A DNA stretch of 64,000 nucleotides from Verrucomicrobiota bacterium (GCA_028293545.1 JAQGOP010000012.1:1-64000), one strand, 5' to 3'; shown: positions 1 to 8,482, counted from the first letter of the stretch. The notes: generated by a model not told the origin, from the letters alone. Numbers and translations: made by a program.

Positions 1-128
1 TCGCTTGTCGTAAGAATGAGCGATATTCCTGCGAAGAACGGATCGCAGCTACGCTGATTTACGACGCTATCGAAAACCTCAGAAGTGAGGACATACGGGA
101 CAAGTTCGTCGCTTGGGCTGTGGTCTAA
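1..128 (+). CDS. 3' end of an unidentified gene, cut by the window edge
   Basis: A reading frame already open at base 3 runs for 41 codons to a TAA at 126-128. The C-terminal residues include RIAATLIYDAIENLRSED and end FVAWAVV. The piece is rich in charged residues and looks helical, as a real C-terminus would, but it is too short to name. The other two forward frames stop early (a TGA near base 55, and a TAA near base 11). The roughly 150 bases between this stop and the next gene hold nothing I recognise. I cannot exclude chance coding. Confidence 0.4.
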   Translation, partial: ACRKNERYSCEERIAATLIYDAIENLRSEDIRDKFVAWAVV

Positions 129-282
129 GAACTGCACCGGTCGTCGGGTTTCTGATTCGTGTTCATTCGTGGTAAAAAGCCCGGTTCGCGTTTCGAGGAT
201 TCGGGCTTGTTCCGCGAAATTTTGTGCAGGCGATGCGCGATTTTTAAAACTTTTGGTTACGCGTCACGTCATAGCCTGAGCA

Positions 283-798
283 ATGAAAACCCTCCTCCTA
301 ACTCTCTCGCTGGCGGCTGCCGGTGTTGGCACGGCTCACGCACAGCTTTATTCCCCCACGGTTACGCGCAGCGCGGTCCTCGGCGGTATCGCCGGAGCCC
401 TCATCGGTGGACACAACCACGATCGTTGGGGTGAAGGTGCAGTGATCGGCGCCGCGGCCGGCGCCATCCTCGGAGCCGTCGTCGATCAACCGCGGTCGCG
501 CGGCGTTGTTTATAGCCAGGCGCCGGTCCAATGCGCGCCGTATGTGGCCGACGCGCCTTACGTGGCCGACTGCCAACCGACCCAAGTCGTGTACGTGAAC
601 AATCCCCCGGTGCGCGTCGTGCAATACGCTCCCGCGCCCCGCGTGGTTTACGTGAATAGCTACGCTCGTCCGTCCTACTATGCTCCCCGCTACGTCGCCC
701 GTCCTCCGGTGGTGGTGGTCCGGGGCAACGGCCATCATCGCGGCCAGAACGGCCAGAACGTCGTGTATGCGCAACCCCGCGGCCGCGGGCGCGATTGA
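283..798 (+). CDS. secreted glycine-zipper protein, Tyr/Val/Pro-rich
   Basis: 171 residues. The N-terminus is a signal peptide (MKTLLLTLSLAAAG, likely cut after AHA near residue 20). Residues about 30-68 hold two glycine-zipper hairpin segments, AVLGGIAGALIGG and AVIGAAAGAILGAVV, separated by a charged HNHDRWGEG loop. This is the pattern of the Gly-zipper/YMGG family found in envelope proteins such as the OmpA-like and SlyB/Rcp groups. The remaining 100 residues are low-complexity, with repeated VVYV(N) and Pro/Tyr/Arg patches, and hold two Cys (CAPYVAD, DCQPT). A clear terminator follows directly, so it is probably transcribed alone. It is likely membrane-associated in the periplasm or outer membrane. 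The exact function is unknown. Confidence 0.8.
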   Translation: MKTLLLTLSLAAAGVGTAHAQLYSPTVTRSAVLGGIAGALIGGHNHDRWGEGAVIGAAAGAILGAVVDQPRSRGVVYSQAPVQCAPYVADAPYVADCQPTQVVYVNNPPVRVVQYAPAPRVVYVNSYARPSYYAPRYVARPPVVVVRGNGHHRGQNGQNVVYAQPRGRGRD

Positions 799-823
799 TC
801 CGACCTGCTGGCTAACCCTTCGA

Positions 824-856
824 CCCGCGGCGGAATTTTCCGTCGCGGGTTTTTTT
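824..856 (+). terminator. rho-independent terminator of the glycine-zipper gene
   Basis: A ten-base stem (CCCGCGGCGG with CCGTCGCGGG, one G-T pair) closes a six-base AATTTT loop and is followed by seven T. It begins 26 bases after the stop codon of the glycine-zipper gene. It is one-directional: the convergent minus-strand lipoprotein gene gets no T-tract from it. Confidence 0.85.
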
Positions 857-882
857 GGCCAATCGAAGGGAGGGCCCAGTCG

Positions 883-1554
883 TTACTTGCTGCTTGGCGG
901 AGCCGCGGCAGCAGGCGATGGGAAGGGACGCAACGTGAGCACCTTCGTTTCCGTTTTTCCACCCGAGCGCAGCGTCAGGGTCACAGGGAGGGCCATCGAC
1001 TCCACCCCCAGCAGCGATTGCATCGGGTCCGGTTCGCCCGTGTCGGCCGGCGCGATGGTAAACTTGTCCGGGCGGGCGGCGAAATTTCCGAGTTCTGAGT
1101 TCAAGTCGCGGATTTCAACGTCGACGCCTTCCGCGGAATTATTTTTCAGGCTCAGCCGCAACAGCGCCGGCGGCATCGTGCTGGCGGAATAATGCGCGCG
1201 GCTGCCTTCGGAATCGCCGGATTCACCGCTCGAATCCGAATCATGCCGACCGCCACCCATCCCGCCGCCGCCATGGCGACCACCACCTCCATGATGCCGG
1301 CCACCTGCTCCGCCCGCGCCACCGGGCCCGCCGCCCGGTCCGCCGTCGGGGCCGCGATGCTCAGCCAGGGTGCTGCCGAGCGTGAGATGCGCCGCGATTT
1401 TCCCGTCGAAGAATGCTTCATCCGCCACCATCGGCGTCACCTTGCGCGCCGCTTCGATTTCGCTGCGGTCGGCCCTGGTGGAACATCCCTGGAAAAAAAG
1501 CGCGGTCGAACACAAGCACGCAGCAGGCAGGAAACAAAGGGCGGATGATTTCAT
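883..1554 (-). CDS. probable lipoprotein with a Gly/His-rich spacer
   Basis: 223 residues. A hydrophobic N-terminus ends in FFQGCSTRAD, where Cys24 could be lipidated, though Phe at -3 and Gln at -2 are not a classical lipobox. Residues about 68-105 are almost only Gly, His and Arg with a few Pro/Ala (GGRHHGGGGRHGGGGMGGG), followed by an acidic Ser/Asp/Glu stretch. The C-terminal 100 residues look folded and beta-rich (LRLSLKNNSAEGVDVEIRDL). The His/Gly block could bind metal ions, but that is only inference from composition. Low-complexity DNA of this kind also produces long spurious frames on the other strand, which I left out. I recognise no family. Confidence 0.65.
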   Translation of the reverse strand: MKSSALCFLPAACLCSTALFFQGCSTRADRSEIEAARKVTPMVADEAFFDGKIAAHLTLGSTLAEHRGPDGGPGGGPGGAGGAGGRHHGGGGRHGGGGMGGGRHDSDSSGESGDSEGSRAHYSASTMPPALLRLSLKNNSAEGVDVEIRDLNSELGNFAARPDKFTIAPADTGEPDPMQSLLGVESMALPVTLTLRSGGKTETKVLTLRPFPSPAAAAPPSSK

Positions 1555-1616
1555 GAAGGAAGCCGCCTCATGACGCGACCCTCGCGGGAATGTTCCGTCG
1601 GGTTCTTACCCACGAT

Positions 1617-2234
1617 TCAGGACCAGCTGAAATTGAAGCTGATGCTGATCCGCTCTTCGCTGACCTGGTTGGTCGGCACTTCGTGACGGAGCCAGCTTTC
1701 AAACAGGATCACATTGCCCGCTTCCGCCGGATACGTGACGTGGCTCCGCATGGCGGCCGGCGCCGTGCTGAGCCTTGGTGGCGCGGCCATGAAGCGGCTC
1801 AGGCGCGGGTCCTCGAACTTCAGGCCCGGGCAGCCTTTCGGCGTCTGCACGTAATAGGTTCCGCTGATGAACGACAGCGGATGCAGGTGCAGCGAGTGCG
1901 ACGCGGTCGGCGGCATGATGTTCACCCAGCAATCCGACATGCGGATCGTGCGGCGACGCAGGTCGAGCTCGAGGGCGCGGGAAAAAACCTTCGCGTGGTG
2001 GAGGAGTTTTTTTTCCAACGTGCCGAACGTGCTCGAGAAGCGGTGGAGCTCGTTCATCGACGCGTAGCTCGTGTAACCCCCGGGGTAATTTCGCACCGAC
2101 CACCGGCGGCCGGCGTCGTCGAAATCGCGCAGGCGCCGGCATTCCTCGGCGAGGCTCGCGTTGAAACGCTCAAGTCCGGCTGCCTGCAGCGGTTCGGAAT
2201 AAATCTGGGTGGGAAACCAGGAGCGAACGGGCAT
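1617..2234 (-). CDS. TIGR02466-type putative 2-oxoglutarate/Fe(II) oxygenase
   Basis: 205 residues from the ATG at 2234; an upstream start would add 16 unconvincing residues. Signature segments are HSLHLHPLSFISGTYYVQ (residues about 113-130) and ESWLRHEVPTN (179-189) followed by ERISISFNF. They match the TIGR02466 family of double-stranded beta-helix oxygenases, in which an early His, a distal His (H184 here) and an Arg (R195) serve iron and 2-oxoglutarate. There is no signal peptide, so the protein is cytoplasmic. The substrate is unknown in the family as I know it. It is transcribed away from another dioxygenase gene across a 95-base gap that must hold both promoters. Confidence 0.8.
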   Translation of the reverse strand: MPVRSWFPTQIYSEPLQAAGLERFNASLAEECRRLRDFDDAGRRWSVRNYPGGYTSYASMNELHRFSSTFGTLEKKLLHHAKVFSRALELDLRRRTIRMSDCWVNIMPPTASHSLHLHPLSFISGTYYVQTPKGCPGLKFEDPRLSRFMAAPPRLSTAPAAMRSHVTYPAEAGNVILFESWLRHEVPTNQVSEERISISFNFSWS

Positions 2235-2329
2235 GGGCGATCTTTTGCTCCCGGGTGCGCCGCGGCAACGGTGAAAAATCACGGCGTTTATTTTTGCCTA
2301 CCGCAGCGCAGCCCTATGCTGGCGCTTTC

Positions 2330-3151
2330 ATGCGTGCATCAATTTCCGCGGCTGACTCCGCTTTTTATCGCGAGCAAGGCTACTTCATTTTCCGGCAGAT
2401 CCTGCCGGCGTCGTTGATCACCGACCTGCGCCGCACCGCCACGAAGGCGCTCGAACTCGCGCGGAAACTCAACGGCCCGCAGGCGCAGCGGCTGCAAGGA
2501 CTCGACCAGCATGCGGAGATCGGCCTCGCGCCGCTCGAGGCCTTCATGAAACTGCCTGCGCTGGTCGAGGGCGTCCACGCCCTGCTTTCCCCGCGCCATC
2601 GCATCGCCGCGCCGGGCAACATGTCGTTCCTATTCGAACCGGCCGAGCAATGCTGGGCGACCGAGTGGCATCGCGATTGGCGCGATCATTTGAGCCCGGC
2701 GCATTTTGCCGAGGCGTTTGACGGCGGTTGGGAGCCGATCGCGTCGGACCCCAATCTTTTCAACCAGATCAACTGCGCGCTGTACGACGATCCCTGCACG
2801 TGGTTTGTCCCGGGCACGAATCGCCGCCTCGATGACACGCCCGGCGAAGCGGCCGCCGCGAAGCGCGCCGGTCGCGCCGACGTCGAAAACAAAGATCACC
2901 GCCGTACCGAGGCGGAGCAGGAAATTTTCCTGAACAACTACTGCGGCGAAATGCCCGGGGCGATCTCGCTGCGGCTTCAGGCCGGCGACCTGGCGCTGTA
3001 TCGCAGCGTGGCGTGGCATACCGGGAGTTACGTGCCCTATCGCCGACGCGCGACGCTGCACTGCTCCGCGAGCACGCCGGAATACGAAAAATTCTGGAAA
3101 CGCACGGCCGGGATCGTGGAGCGAAAGCTCCCGGCATCCGTTGGTTCCTGA
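2330..3151 (+). CDS. phytanoyl-CoA dioxygenase (PhyH) family protein
   Basis: 273 residues from the ATG at 2330, chosen because an upstream in-frame start adds only unstructured sequence. The iron-binding HxD is at H114/D116 in TEWHRDWRDHL. The distal His is H230 in SVAWHTGSYVPYRRR, followed by Arg residues placed to hold 2-oxoglutarate. PhyH proteins are non-haem Fe(II) oxygenases that hydroxylate small molecules; bacterial members act on very diverse substrates, so no substrate is assigned. It lies head to head with the TIGR02466 oxygenase and 9 bases upstream of the carboxypeptidase gene, with which it may be co-transcribed. Confidence 0.85.
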   Translation: MRASISAADSAFYREQGYFIFRQILPASLITDLRRTATKALELARKLNGPQAQRLQGLDQHAEIGLAPLEAFMKLPALVEGVHALLSPRHRIAAPGNMSFLFEPAEQCWATEWHRDWRDHLSPAHFAEAFDGGWEPIASDPNLFNQINCALYDDPCTWFVPGTNRRLDDTPGEAAAAKRAGRADVENKDHRRTEAEQEIFLNNYCGEMPGAISLRLQAGDLALYRSVAWHTGSYVPYRRRATLHCSASTPEYEKFWKRTAGIVERKLPASVGS

Positions 3152-3160
3152 TCCGACCGC

Positions 3161-4654
3161 ATGCGCCTGGTCCGTCACCTCGCGGGGATTTTTCTCCTTT
3201 CCACCTGCGTGCTCGCCGCGGCGCCGGGCGAAGCCGTGAAACGCACGCTGCTGGTTGAAGTGACGGGCATTCCGGCGAAGGAACAGGCGAAGGGCGCGCG
3301 TTTCGATTACAGCGATTACAACCGCGTCGCGCTTCTCAGCCTGGTCCGCGATCGCGCCATGCTGCTGGCGACCCCGGCGGAAGCCGAGGCGCTCAAACGT
3401 GACGGCTACCAAGTGACCGTGATCGCCGAGAATCCCGACGAGCTCGCACTCTACCGACGCGCGTTTTACGGGGCATCGTTGAAATTACCCGCGCCGTACC
3501 ATCGCTATGACGAGATCGTCGCGCGCGCCGATGAGTTGGTGAAACTGCACCCGGAACGGATCGCGCGCATCCAGATCGGCGAAACGACCCAGTATCATCG
3601 CCCGATCTACGCGTACCGGGTTTCCAGTGACGCGCGGCATTCGCAGCCGAAGCCCGGCGTGATGTTCAACGGCTGCCATCATTCCGACGAAGTGATGGGC
3701 GCGGAAATTGTCTTCACGCTCCTCCAGAAATTGGTCCTCGAATACGGCACGAATCCCGAGGTCACGGCGTGGGTCGATCGCTGTGAGATTTTCCTGGTGC
3801 CGGTGGTGAACGTCGACGGCCATGATATCGTCACTTCGGGACGCGATCCCCGCTGGCGAAAAAACGCCCGCGACGTGAACGGCGATGGCGTGGCGGGGGT
3901 GTTCCCGGAAGGCGTCGACGTGAATCGCGGTTACGATTTCAACTGGGCGATGGGCGGCACGGATCGCCCGGAGAAAGACAGTTATCGCGGACGGCATCCG
4001 TTTTCCGAAGCCGAGAATCGCGCGATGCGACACCTGGCCGAGCTGAAGCCGTTTCTCCTCTCGATCTCCTATCACAGCCAGGGCGAAGTGATCTATTATC
4101 CGTGGGCCTGGGGCGCGCAGGCCGCGCCCGACGATGCCCTGCTCAGGGAAATCGCCGGGGAAGTGGCGGCAAAAATTCCCACCATGTCCGGCGGTGGCAC
4201 CTATGCGGTCTCCCCGGGCGGGCCGTCGAGCCAGAGCTACGTTTGGCTCTACGGACGCAAGGGCGATTTCGACTTCATCATCGAAACCGGGAAGGGCACG
4301 CACCTCTTCGCGCCGGAGGAGGTCCCGGGCATCATCGCGGCGAACCTTGAAGGCGTGCGTGCGCTCATGGCGCGCACGGACGGCCCCGGCCTGGCGGTGC
4401 GCGTCACCGACGCCGCGACCGCGCGACCGCTGCGCGCCGAAGTGTGGCTGCCCCGGATCGAAAACGAAACGGTTGATCGCCGTGCGACGGAGAGTGAGTT
4501 CGGCTGCTACTGGCGGCTGCTTCGACCCGGCTTCTACGAGCTGATCATTTCTGCGCCGGGCTACGAACCCGCGGTTTTTCCCGGATTGGTGGTGGCCCCC
4601 GGGAAATGGACAAACCTCGACGTGCGGCTCCAGCCTTCGTCGACGGCGAAGTGA
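3161..4654 (+). CDS. secreted M14-family zinc carboxypeptidase with C-terminal regulatory-like domain
   Basis: 497 residues with a signal peptide (MRLVRHLAGIFLLSTCVLAA). The zinc-binding HxxE is H174/E177 in GCHHSDEVMGAE. The substrate-binding DVNRGYDFNW and the third zinc ligand in ISYHSQGEVIYYPW follow, and the catalytic Glu is in FIIETGKG. Residues about 400-490 form a beta-sandwich-like segment (LAVRVTDAATARPLRAEVW) typical of carboxypeptidase regulatory domains. It should remove C-terminal residues from peptides in the periplasm or outside the cell. Its stop codon touches the last codon of the convergent SMR gene with no space between. Confidence 0.9.
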   Translation: MRLVRHLAGIFLLSTCVLAAAPGEAVKRTLLVEVTGIPAKEQAKGARFDYSDYNRVALLSLVRDRAMLLATPAEAEALKRDGYQVTVIAENPDELALYRRAFYGASLKLPAPYHRYDEIVARADELVKLHPERIARIQIGETTQYHRPIYAYRVSSDARHSQPKPGVMFNGCHHSDEVMGAEIVFTLLQKLVLEYGTNPEVTAWVDRCEIFLVPVVNVDGHDIVTSGRDPRWRKNARDVNGDGVAGVFPEGVDVNRGYDFNWAMGGTDRPEKDSYRGRHPFSEAENRAMRHLAELKPFLLSISYHSQGEVIYYPWAWGAQAAPDDALLREIAGEVAAKIPTMSGGGTYAVSPGGPSSQSYVWLYGRKGDFDFIIETGKGTHLFAPEEVPGIIAANLEGVRALMARTDGPGLAVRVTDAATARPLRAEVWLPRIENETVDRRATESEFGCYWRLLRPGFYELIISAPGYEPAVFPGLVVAPGKWTNLDVRLQPSSTAK

Positions 4655-4972
4655 TTATTTCGCGAGGAATTTCAGCCCGGCGACGCCGGTGATGATCAGG
4701 GCGATGCACACGAGGCGAAGGGCCGATGCGCTCTCGTGAAACAGCACGATGCCCGCGATCGCGGTCCCCACGGCGCCGATGCCCGTCCACACCGCGTACG
4801 CCGTGCCGATCGGCAGCCCGCGCGCGGCGAGCGCGAGGAGGAACATGCTCGCGGCCATGGCGGAACCGACGCCGACCGACGGCCACAGGCGCGTGAAACC
4901 GTGGGTGTATTTCAAGCCCGTCGCCCACACGATCTCCAGTGCCGCCGCGATGAACAGGAAGGTCCAATGCAT
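4655..4972 (-). CDS. sugE: SMR-family exporter, guanidinium (Gdx/SugE) type
   Basis: 105 residues and four membrane helices, the normal SMR size. The conserved membrane Glu is in [16 protein letters not shown]. The pattern [17 protein letters not shown] and [17 protein letters not shown] is the SugE/Gdx subgroup rather than the EmrE drug-exporter subgroup. Characterised Gdx proteins export guanidinium in exchange for protons as antiparallel dimers. I inspected the 132 bases upstream for a guanidine riboswitch and saw no convincing one. The gene stands alone between the convergent carboxypeptidase and the co-directional POT transporter. Confidence 0.85.
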   Translation of the reverse strand: MHWTFLFIAAALEIVWATGLKYTHGFTRLWPSVGVGSAMAASMFLLALAARGLPIGTAYAVWTGIGAVGTAIAGIVLFHESASALRLVCIALIITGVAGLKFLAK

Positions 4973-5104
4973 GATCGCAGTGTCGTGATTTATTTCCCCA
5001 TGGCGAGAGCCTCGAAAACCGCGGCGGCCCCGGGGTCACGGGTGGAACGCGTTGAGCACTCTGTCCGCAGTTGAACCCAGACGGAGCCGAACCGCGCGCT
5101 GCGC

Positions 5105-6631
5105 TTAGCGTATTCCGCCCATCAATTTTTTCACCCACGGAACCACCGAGAGGAGGACCAGCGTGCAGACGCCGACGCCGATTGCCTGGTGCCAGAAAAA
5201 CGTCGCGAGCTCGCCGGGGTTGTCGCTCTTGAATTCTCCGGCGAGCACTCCCGCCAACTTATTCCCGAGGGCCGCGGCCAGGAACCAGATGCCCATCACC
5301 AGCCCCGCGAGTTTCGTCGGCGCGAGTTTCGTCATCGTGCTCAGGCCGACCGGGCTCAGGCACATTTCACCGATGGTCTGGAGGAGATAGAGGACGAGCA
5401 GCCAAACCAGGCTGACGCGCCCGTCGGCGGTCGCCTTCGCCGCCGGGACCATCCACAGGAACGAGAAGGCGACGAACAGCAGGCCGAGCACGAATTTCAT
5501 CGGGCTCGAGGGCTGGCGCGGGCCGAGCTTGATCCAGAGGAAAGCGAAGATCGGGGCGAGGATGATGACCCAGACGGAATTGACCGACTGCCACCACGAG
5601 GAAGGGAAGGACCAGCCGAAGATTTGGTTGTTGGTGAGGCGATCGGCAAAAAGCGTGATGGACGATCCGCTCTGCTCGAACAGGGCCCAGAAGACTTCCG
5701 CCGCGATGAAGAAAACCAGGATGGCAGCGATGCGTTTGTTGTCCCGGCTTGGCTGGAACGCGAAGTACAAGACCAACGCCAGCTGCAGCGTAAAGATACC
5801 GTAGATCACCGCCGGGTATTCGTCCCCGAGTTTCATCGTCGCGATCAGGGCGAGCGACGCGAGGGCGACCAGGAAGAGTTTTCCCCACGGCCGCGATTCC
5901 CCGGGGGCGAGTGCTGGCGCGCGTCCCACGTGGGCGAGCCGCTCGCGCTGCAACACGTACACGATCAATCCGAGCGTCATCCCGACCCCCGCGGTCGCAA
6001 AGCCCCAGTGCCAGCTGTGGAGCGGATCGAAGCCCCACGACGCGAGTCGCATCTTCCAATCCGCGCTCTGGCCCAGATAACCTATGATCAACGGCGCGAG
6101 GAATGCACCGAGGTTGATGCCCATGTAGAAGATCGAGAAGCCGGCGTCGCGGCGTTGGTCATCGGGAGTGTAGAGGTTTCCGACCATCGTCGAAATGTTC
6201 GGCTTCAACAAACCCGTGCCGATCGCGATCAGCGCGAGGCCGCCGAAAAAAGTGAGCTGGGAACTGGCCGCCATGGCGAAGTGCCCGCTTGCGATCACGA
6301 TGCCGCCGACGAACACCGCCCGGCGCGCGCCGATGAAATTGTCCGCGATGAATCCTCCGAGGATCGAAAGCAGGTACACGCTCATCGTGTACGTGCCATA
6401 GATCGCCGCCGCATGTTTCGTGTCGAAACCCAGTCCGCCGCTGGTCACGGCTGTCACCATGAAAAGCGTCAGCAACGCCCGCATGCCGTAGTAGCTGAAA
6501 CGCTCCCACATCTCGGTGAAGAACAGCGTGGTCAGGCCGCGCGGGTGGCCGCCGATGCCGCCGGTGTGGATGGGGTCGAGGGGCACGGCCGAGAGATCCG
6601 TCGGCGGGGTCGAGGAACGGGAAGGACTCAT
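5105..6631 (-). CDS. proton-coupled oligopeptide transporter (POT/PTR family)
   Basis: 508 residues with about 12-14 hydrophobic helices. The N-terminal LFFTEMWERFSYYGMRALL (residues about 36-54) contains the POT ExxERFxYY proton/peptide motif. FSIFYMGINLGAFLAPLI is the second POT signature. Members import di- and tripeptides into the cytoplasm with protons. A Pro/Ser-rich 30-residue N-terminal tail precedes the first helix. It fits with the secreted carboxypeptidase nearby as a peptide-scavenging neighbour, although the two are not in one transcript. Confidence 0.93.
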   Translation of the reverse strand: MSPSRSSTPPTDLSAVPLDPIHTGGIGGHPRGLTTLFFTEMWERFSYYGMRALLTLFMVTAVTSGGLGFDTKHAAAIYGTYTMSVYLLSILGGFIADNFIGARRAVFVGGIVIASGHFAMAASSQLTFFGGLALIAIGTGLLKPNISTMVGNLYTPDDQRRDAGFSIFYMGINLGAFLAPLIIGYLGQSADWKMRLASWGFDPLHSWHWGFATAGVGMTLGLIVYVLQRERLAHVGRAPALAPGESRPWGKLFLVALASLALIATMKLGDEYPAVIYGIFTLQLALVLYFAFQPSRDNKRIAAILVFFIAAEVFWALFEQSGSSITLFADRLTNNQIFGWSFPSSWWQSVNSVWVIILAPIFAFLWIKLGPRQPSSPMKFVLGLLFVAFSFLWMVPAAKATADGRVSLVWLLVLYLLQTIGEMCLSPVGLSTMTKLAPTKLAGLVMGIWFLAAALGNKLAGVLAGEFKSDNPGELATFFWHQAIGVGVCTLVLLSVVPWVKKLMGGIR

Positions 6632-6736
6632 GTTGGGCGCGCAGCTTGGCGCGCGGGTGATTTACGGCAAAGCCGAAATCCGCCAGCGGTTCCCCTCGTA
6701 TTTCGAGCGCGGGTTCCCAACCTGTCGCTCACGTTC

Positions 6737-7942
6737 ATGAAAAAAAGCCTGCTGCTCCTTTTCCTCGTTGGTTGCGCCTGCCTGCACCGCGTCTCGGCGG
6801 CGGACGCCCTGCTGATCCCGCCGGCGGGCGCGGTGCAGGCGGGACGAACGCTCAAGCTGACGATCTACCTGAACAATCCCTCGGCGGAGCCGTTCGACTT
6901 CACGGTGCCGGACGAAATCCGCGCGGATCTCGCTGGCGTGAATGAGCAGCGTCGGCTGCTGGGCGTGCCGGTTGGAATCGAAGGCGGCACGAAAATGACC
7001 CTGGCGCCGATGAGTTTTGCGACGATCACCGTGGCGGTGGTCCTGCCCGACACGCTCGACGGCACGGTGTCACTGCGTTTCGTCGACCTGCGCACCAATC
7101 CCGTGATGTTCGTGGTGAATCCCGCGGCGGTGGTGCGGGCGACGCCGCGCGCGGTCGCGGCGGCCACCCACGCGGCGGATGACAAGGAAGACGACGTGGA
7201 CCTCACGACGGACCGGGAAAACATCCAGCGGCACATCTCGGCCTATGAACCGATTTACTTCGCGTTCGGCCTGCGCGACGGCGCCAACGCGCGTTTCCAG
7301 TTCAGCTTCAAGTACCTGATCTTCACCGCCAACAACAACGACCCGGAATGGTGGCGCACGTTGTACCTCGGCTACACGCAGACCTCGCTGTGGGATTTGT
7401 CGTCCCCCTCCAAGCCGTTCTACGACACGAGCTACAAACCGACGATTTTCTACTATCATGAATCGTTCCGGTGGAAACCGCTGGGGCTGTCGCGGTTCGG
7501 GTTGCAGGCGGGTTTGCAGCACGAATCAAACGGCAAGGGCGTGACCGATTCGCGCAGCATCAACACCGCCTACATCACGCCGATCGGCACGTGGGCGGTC
7601 GGCGGCAAATGGCGGCTCCAGGTGGCGCCGCGGTTGATCGCGTACGCGGAGAAAAGCGAGAATGCCGACCTCGCGCGCTACCGCGGCAACGTCGAGCTCA
7701 TGCTGCGGTTTGGGCAGGACAAGAAACTCCAGATGACGACCCTGCTGCGGAAGGGCAACGGCACCGGTTATGGCAGCGGCCAGTTCGACGCGACCTACCC
7801 GCTGCACCTCGTGCCCGGTGTTTCACCGAATGCGGGCGGCTACCTCCAAGTTCAATATTTCAATGGCTGGGGCGAAAGCCTCCTCGACTACAACAAGCGC
7901 CGCACGGATCAGCTGCGTTTTGGTTACATGCTGGTGCGGTGA
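6737..7942 (+). CDS. pldA: outer-membrane phospholipase A1 (OMPLA/PldA family)
   Basis: 401 residues from the ATG at 6737; the open frame extends far upstream but only antisense to the transporter. The signal peptide is MKKSLLLLFLVGCACLHRVSA. The catalytic triad of OMPLA is visible in GLQHESNGKGVTDSRSINTAY: H262, S264 and N276, with the same +2 and +14 spacing as the Escherichia coli enzyme (H142, S144, N156). The preceding FKYLIFTANNNDPEWW and later beta-strands fit a 12-stranded barrel. About 100 extra residues between signal peptide and barrel, with a beta-sandwich look, are absent from E. coli PldA. The enzyme hydrolyses phospholipids in the outer membrane when it is perturbed. Confidence 0.87.
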   Translation: MKKSLLLLFLVGCACLHRVSAADALLIPPAGAVQAGRTLKLTIYLNNPSAEPFDFTVPDEIRADLAGVNEQRRLLGVPVGIEGGTKMTLAPMSFATITVAVVLPDTLDGTVSLRFVDLRTNPVMFVVNPAAVVRATPRAVAAATHAADDKEDDVDLTTDRENIQRHISAYEPIYFAFGLRDGANARFQFSFKYLIFTANNNDPEWWRTLYLGYTQTSLWDLSSPSKPFYDTSYKPTIFYYHESFRWKPLGLSRFGLQAGLQHESNGKGVTDSRSINTAYITPIGTWAVGGKWRLQVAPRLIAYAEKSENADLARYRGNVELMLRFGQDKKLQMTTLLRKGNGTGYGSGQFDATYPLHLVPGVSPNAGGYLQVQYFNGWGESLLDYNKRRTDQLRFGYMLVR

Positions 7943-7943
7943 G

Positions 7944-8051
7944 TAGGGCGCGGTCTCCGACCCGCCTCCGGGAAACGCCGCGCCTGAACGATCGGACCTC
8001 GTCCCTCGTAATTCGTAAATTTCCCGGAGGCGGGTCGGAGACCGCGCCCTA
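7944..8051. repeat. perfect 32-bp inverted repeat with 44-base loop
   Basis: The arms at 7944-7975 and 8020-8051 are exact reverse complements, beginning TAGGGCGCGGTCTCCGACCC. The element starts two bases after the phospholipase stop codon and ends 15 bases before the convergent lipoprotein stop codon, so it could terminate both transcripts. Partial relatives of the arm occur at 30174-30200, 33990-34005 and 46731-46747, all between genes, which marks it as a dispersed repeat family. Confidence 0.9.
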
Positions 8052-8065
8052 CTGTCGGACTGCTG

Positions 8066-8482
8066 TCAGGAGCGGCGCGGGAAAATCGGGGCGAGCACGG
8101 CGTGGACCACGTCCTCGGGCGACTTCGTGCGCATCGAGGGTTGGTAGTAGCGTCCGGTCCCGAGGATTTTCCCGTTGAAATTCGCCTTAACCTCGAGGTT
8201 GAGCTCGATGACGTAACTTTTGAAATCCCAGGCGGAGCGCTCGCGGTAGGAAATGACGGCGTCGACTTTGTCGGGCATCATCGTGAGCGGGCCGTACGAG
8301 GCATCGTAGCCGAGCCGCCGCAATTCTTCCGCCATGAACTGGTCGATGCGGTGGTTATCGGTGAGCAGGTGCTCCACGTACACGCGTTTTACGTCGGCGA
8401 TCGAGGGATCGCGATGCGTCGTCAGCGTTGAACACCCGGCGAGCAAAAAGCCGCAGAGCACGAGCAGGCCGGAGAGTTTCAT
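8066..8482 (-). CDS. small lipoprotein of unknown function
   Basis: 138 residues from the ATG at 8482, which places the signal sequence MKLSGLLVLCGFLLAGC at the start with a good lipobox (LAGC); an upstream start would add eight residues before it. The mature part (120 residues) is soluble and mixed alpha/beta. It has a strand-rich core (VDAVISYRERSAWDFKSYVI, then LEVKANFNGKILGTGRYY), the look of DUF4136-like envelope lipoproteins, but I would not assign a family. It converges on the phospholipase gene across the inverted repeat. Confidence 0.75.
   Translation of the reverse strand: MKLSGLLVLCGFLLAGCSTLTTHRDPSIADVKRVYVEHLLTDNHRIDQFMAEELRRLGYDASYGPLTMMPDKVDAVISYRERSAWDFKSYVIELNLEVKANFNGKILGTGRYYQPSMRTKSPEDVVHAVLAPIFPRRS

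Noticed and set aside
4973..5104. Possible guanidine riboswitch upstream of the SMR exporter
   Set aside because: I found neither the ykkC core elements nor paired ACGR-loop hairpins in the 132 bases. A covariance-model search would settle it.
5189..6736. Long open frame antisense to the POT transporter
   Set aside because: Low-complexity charged translation on the opposite strand of a clear transporter gene; it is open only because of high GC. Only its in-frame continuation from 6737 is a gene.
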